Shown in pieces: positions 61,307-64,000 of a DNA stretch of 64,000 bases. Source of the stretch: Bog-1198 sp963727045 (GTDB lineage: Bacteria > Pseudomonadota > Gammaproteobacteria > Steroidobacterales > Steroidobacteraceae). Below the pieces are notes generated by a model. The model made no database searches. It saw nothing but the letters and a program-made list of their open reading frames with translations, and had not been told where the DNA came from. Position 1 is the first letter of the stretch. Each line of letters starts with the position of its first letter. Where the stretch lies: contig CAVSES010000001.1 in the NCBI GenBank assembly GCA_963727045.1, positions 2,108,001 through 2,172,000 of the forward strand, read 5' to 3'. Made by a program: the position numbers and the translations under genes.

Positions 61307-62455
61307 CTACTGACCCGTCTTGAATTTTTGCCAGACGCGGGTGATGGCGCGCGTTTGATCGGCCGAATCGGCCAATTGCACCGCGAGCTTTTCCCGTTGT
61401 GCGACGGGGGGATAGATTCCGGGATCATTGAGCACGGACGGGTCGACGAGCGACTGCGCCTGGGCATCGGCGTTGGCGTAGCGCTTGAAATTGGAAATCT
61501 CGGCGATGACTTTCGGCGTCATGATGTAGTTGAGAAAGGCGTAGGCGCTCTCGGGGTTCGGCGCGTCCTTCGGAATCGCCAGCATGTCGAACCACAGAAT
61601 CGAACCTTCCTTGGGCACGACGTACTTGATCTCGATGCCCTTTCCCGCCTCGCGGGCTCGATCGCGCGCCTGCATCACGTCCCCGTTGTAGCCGACCGCC
61701 ACGCATATGTCGCCGTTGGCGAGCGCCTCGATGTACTCGGAGGAATTGATATTGCGGATGTAGGGTCTGATCTTCGTGAGCACCGCTTCCGCCTGCACCA
61801 GATCCTCCGGACTTTGCGAATTCGGATCCTTGCCCAGATAGCTCAAGACCCCCCGGATCATCTCGGCCGGCGAGTCGAGCACGCTGATTCCGCACTTCGC
61901 GATCTTCGAGGCCACGGCGGGATCGAACACCAGGCGCCAGCTGTCGAGCGGCGCCTTGGGCAGGAGAGCCTTGACCAGCTTTTCGTTGTAGCCGATTCCG
62001 TTGGTTCCCCACATGTAGATCACGCCGTGCGCGTTGCCCGGATCATGCAGGGCCACCTTCGACATGAGCAGCCCGTCCATGTACCTCAAATTCGGCAATT
62101 TCGACTTGTCGAGCGGCAGGTAGACGCCGGCTCTGATCTGTCTCTCGAAGTAAGAGGCCGTGGGTACGACGACGTCGAAGCCGCTGCTGCCCGCGAGCAG
62201 CTTCGTCTCCAGCGTCTCGTTGGTGTCGAAATAGGCGACGTGCACCTTGATGCCGGTCTGCTTCTCGAAATCCGAGAGGGTGTTCGCCGCCAGGTAATCC
62301 GACCATATGTAGAGGTTCAACACCTTGGGCGCGGCGGCAGCACCGGGCGCGGGGCCGGATGCGGCCCCGGATTGCGCCTTTCGGTCGCCGCAAGCACTCA
62401 AGGCCAGCGCGCATCCAAGCGCGAAAATCGCCATCCGACGAACGCTGAATATCAC
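61307..62455 (-). CDS. potF: putrescine-binding lipoprotein PotF-like
   Basis: 382 residues from GTG at 62455 (GGGG upstream). The N-terminus has a lipobox (LSACG, Cys22) so this is a lipoprotein version of the periplasmic receptor. LNLYIWSDYL, DVVVPTASYF and GTNGIGYN are PotF/PotD-family motifs lining the polyamine site. It feeds the PotGHI transporter. The gap to puuA (62456-62520) may hold a promoter; nothing definite seen. Confidence 0.93.
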   Translation of the reverse strand: MIFSVRRMAIFALGCALALSACGDRKAQSGAASGPAPGAAAAPKVLNLYIWSDYLAANTLSDFEKQTGIKVHVAYFDTNETLETKLLAGSSGFDVVVPTASYFERQIRAGVYLPLDKSKLPNLRYMDGLLMSKVALHDPGNAHGVIYMWGTNGIGYNEKLVKALLPKAPLDSWRLVFDPAVASKIAKCGISVLDSPAEMIRGVLSYLGKDPNSQSPEDLVQAEAVLTKIRPYIRNINSSEYIEALANGDICVAVGYNGDVMQARDRAREAGKGIEIKYVVPKEGSILWFDMLAIPKDAPNPESAYAFLNYIMTPKVIAEISNFKRYANADAQAQSLVDPSVLNDPGIYPPVAQREKLAVQLADSADQTRAITRVWQKFKTGQ

Positions 62456-62520
62456 ACGGTTCCCCTTTTTTTGCGCGGCTGCGGCTGTCTGCTAGTTATA
62501 TCGCAGCGACACGGCGGGCG

Positions 62521-63858
62521 CTACACGTTCAGGAGCAGGTGCTCGCGCTCCCACGAACTGATGACCTGCGCAAAGGTCTCGTACTCGGCGTCCTTGACCG
62601 CCGTATAGGCCAGCACGAAGCGATCGCCGAACAAGTCGACCAAGGGCTTCGACTCGCGCAGCAGGCGCAGCGCCTCGGCCAGGGTGCGCGGCAGGGCGAT
62701 GGCGAGGTCATAGGCGCTGCCGGCGATGGGTTCGGAAGGCTTCAGCGCCTCGACCATCCCGAGGTAGCCGCAGGCAAGGGACGCGGCGATGGCGAGATAA
62801 GGATTCGCGTCGGCGCCGCCCACCCGGTTCTCGACGCGGCGCGCTTCGGGCCCGGACATGGGAACGCGCAGACCCGCGGTTCGATTGTCGTAGCCCCAAT
62901 GCACGTTGATGGGTGCCGAGGAATGGCGGCTGATGCGCCGATAGCTGTTCACGTTGGGCGCGAACAGGGACATCGCGCCCGGAAGATATTTCTGCAGGCC
63001 GGCGATGTGCCCGAAGAACAACGCCGTGGGCGAACCGTCGGGATTGCTGAATATGTTCTTGCGGGTCTTCGCATCGATGATGCTCTGATGCAGGTGCATG
63101 GCGCTGCCCGGTTCCTTGGCCATCGGTTTCGCCATGAACGTCGCATACATCTTGTGGCGCATGGCCGCTTCGCGCGCGGTGCGCTTGAACAAGAAGGCCT
63201 GATCGGCGAGGCTCATCGGATAGCCGTGCAGCAGATTGATTTCCATCTGCGCCGCGCCCGCTTCGTGGATGAGGGTGTCGATTTCGATGTCCTGCGCCTC
63301 GCAAAACGAGTACATGTCGTCGAATAGCGGATCGAATTCGTTGACCGCCGCGATGCTGTACGCCTGCCGGCCGATTTCCGGGCGGCCCGACCGGCCCACC
63401 GGCGGCTTCAGCGGATAGTCGGAATCGACGTTCGGCTCGACCAGGAAGAACTCGAGTTCAGGGGCGACCACCGGTTCCCAGCCGTGCGCCTCGTATAATT
63501 CGAGAACCCGCCGCAGCACGTAGCGCGGCGCCATGGTGACCGGCCGGCCGTCGCCGTAGAAACAATCATGAATCACCTGCGCGGTCGGCTCTGCGGCCCA
63601 GGGCACCACGCGCACGGTCTTCGGGTCCGCCTTGAGCACGATGTCGATATCGGACGGATTCATGGCGCTCTGATCGTCCGGATAGTCGCCGGTCACCGTC
63701 TGCAGGAAAATGGCTTCGGGGAGGCGCATGCCTTCTTCCTCGGCGAATTTCTCGGCGGGCATGAGCTTGCCGCGCGCCACGCCGGCCATGTCCGGGATGA
63801 TGGCCTCGACCTCCGAGATGCCGTGTTCTTTCAGGAATTGTTGAATCGTGCTCGCCAT
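62521..63858 (-). CDS. puuA: gamma-glutamylputrescine synthetase (glutamine synthetase family)
   Basis: 445 residues. The glutamine-synthetase fold shows ELEFFLVEP, MEINLLHGY, MHLHQSI and the C-terminal RVENRVGGADANPYLAIAA. It ligates glutamate to putrescine (PuuA), the first step of the Puu pathway. The gamma-glutamyl hydrolase gene lies immediately upstream on the same strand, and potFGHI downstream, a coherent uptake and catabolism operon. No adenylylation Tyr site is evident. Confidence 0.92.
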   Translation of the reverse strand: MASTIQQFLKEHGISEVEAIIPDMAGVARGKLMPAEKFAEEEGMRLPEAIFLQTVTGDYPDDQSAMNPSDIDIVLKADPKTVRVVPWAAEPTAQVIHDCFYGDGRPVTMAPRYVLRRVLELYEAHGWEPVVAPELEFFLVEPNVDSDYPLKPPVGRSGRPEIGRQAYSIAAVNEFDPLFDDMYSFCEAQDIEIDTLIHEAGAAQMEINLLHGYPMSLADQAFLFKRTAREAAMRHKMYATFMAKPMAKEPGSAMHLHQSIIDAKTRKNIFSNPDGSPTALFFGHIAGLQKYLPGAMSLFAPNVNSYRRISRHSSAPINVHWGYDNRTAGLRVPMSGPEARRVENRVGGADANPYLAIAASLACGYLGMVEALKPSEPIAGSAYDLAIALPRTLAEALRLLRESKPLVDLFGDRFVLAYTAVKDAEYETFAQVISSWEREHLLLNV

Positions 63859-63861
63859 AGC

Positions 63862-64000
63862 TCACCTTTCGACTTTGCGGGCGCGGCTCGCTTCGCCAAA
63901 CGCGGCAAACAGCGCCCGGGAAAACGGATTCTGCGCAAACTGCCATTCCGGATGCCATTGCACGCTCAGGGCGAAATTTGGCGCCCCGCTCACCCGGAAC
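63862..64000 (-). CDS. puuD: C-terminus of gamma-glutamyl-GABA hydrolase PuuD-like (5' end outside window)
   Basis: 46 codons to TGA at 63864-63862. FALSVQWHPEW contains the conserved His and Glu of class I glutamine amidotransferase-type hydrolases (catalytic triad), as in PuuD. It ends 3 bases before the puuA start. PuuD releases GABA from gamma-glutamyl-GABA. Only the C-terminal region is in the window. Confidence 0.8.
   Translation of the reverse strand, partial: FRVSGAPNFALSVQWHPEWQFAQNPFSRALFAAFGEASRARKVER

Noticed and set aside
60239..62608. A 789-residue + strand frame opposite potG-potF
   Set aside because: Antisense to two firm transporter genes; no motif, no signal peptide.
1..64000. 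CRISPR array, tRNA gene, IS element or prophage
   Set aside because: No regularly spaced repeats, no cloverleaf with CCA-type context that I could trace, and no transposase or phage gene were found by reading both strands.

Overview
The window reads as a chromosomal segment of a GC-rich gammaproteobacterium. The best evidence is gene order: usg-fimV-truA-accD-folC-SPOR protein-cvpA-purF is a classic gammaproteobacterial string. A FimX-type REC-PAS-GGDEF-EAL protein, EpmA beside EF-P, adjacent parE-parC, icd beside sthA, and a periplasmic cyclophilin followed by lpxH fit the same picture. Placement near the Xanthomonadales/Nevskiales/Steroidobacter side is an inference, not shown. I see no rRNA, convincing tRNA, IS element, phage, integron or CRISPR array. 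Coding density is very high: no stretch above about 300 bases lacks a gene, the longest gaps being the divergent 5593-5772 region and 9807-9959.

Layout. Positions 1-10.5 kb hold the tail of an outer-membrane barrel protein, a lipoprotein, an HpnK-type deacetylase, a winged-helix/membrane-protein pair, a PAP2 phosphatase, an alkyladenine glycosylase coupled to an unusual thioredoxin-reductase-like flavoprotein, a large secreted orphan, two tandem four-helix membrane proteins, a flavodoxin and a DUF1328/YqjD-type pair. From 10.5 to 31 kb the content is housekeeping: cysS (frame interrupted), gltX, cyclophilin, lpxH, miaE, a REC-like/Ser-Thr kinase, purF, cvpA, SPOR, folC, accD, truA, fimV, usg, aroC, prmB, then divergent sco-psd-epmA. 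From 31 to 38 kb come efp, fimX, parC and parE. From 38 to 50 kb come a PlpD-like patatin/beta-barrel protein, a large lipoprotein, agmatine deiminase, icd, sthA and two HDOD proteins flanking a PLP gamma-lyase-family enzyme. From 50 to 64 kb come a 1300-residue FAD/Fe-S oxidoreductase, a small secreted protein, a frameshifted S10 carboxypeptidase, and a polyamine block in the order puuD (partial)-puuA-potF-potG-potH-potI-mscS-aminotransferase.

How the genes work together. FimV and a catalytically degenerate FimX point to type IV pilus assembly and polarity under c-di-GMP control. Icd makes NADPH and the convergent SthA re-equilibrates it with NADH. Agmatine deiminase leads towards putrescine, while the pot/puu block imports and gamma-glutamylates it. 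EpmA should lysylate Lys34 of the EF-P encoded head-on to it. Many neighbours overlap by 4 bases (ATGA or GTGA), suggesting translational coupling: sco-psd, psd-epmA, aroC-usg, parE-parC, potH-potI, mscS-aminotransferase, kinase-miaE and the flavoprotein-glycosylase pair.

I found no obvious defence island or clearly new multi-gene system. The most unusual items are the two interrupted genes (cysS in a run of seven G, and the S10 peptidase), the flavoprotein lacking both expected CxxC motifs, a hairpin between purF and a kinase translationally coupled to miaE, a 10-bp inverted repeat between aguA and icd, and the head-to-head prmB/sco pair whose start codons share one CCATGG.
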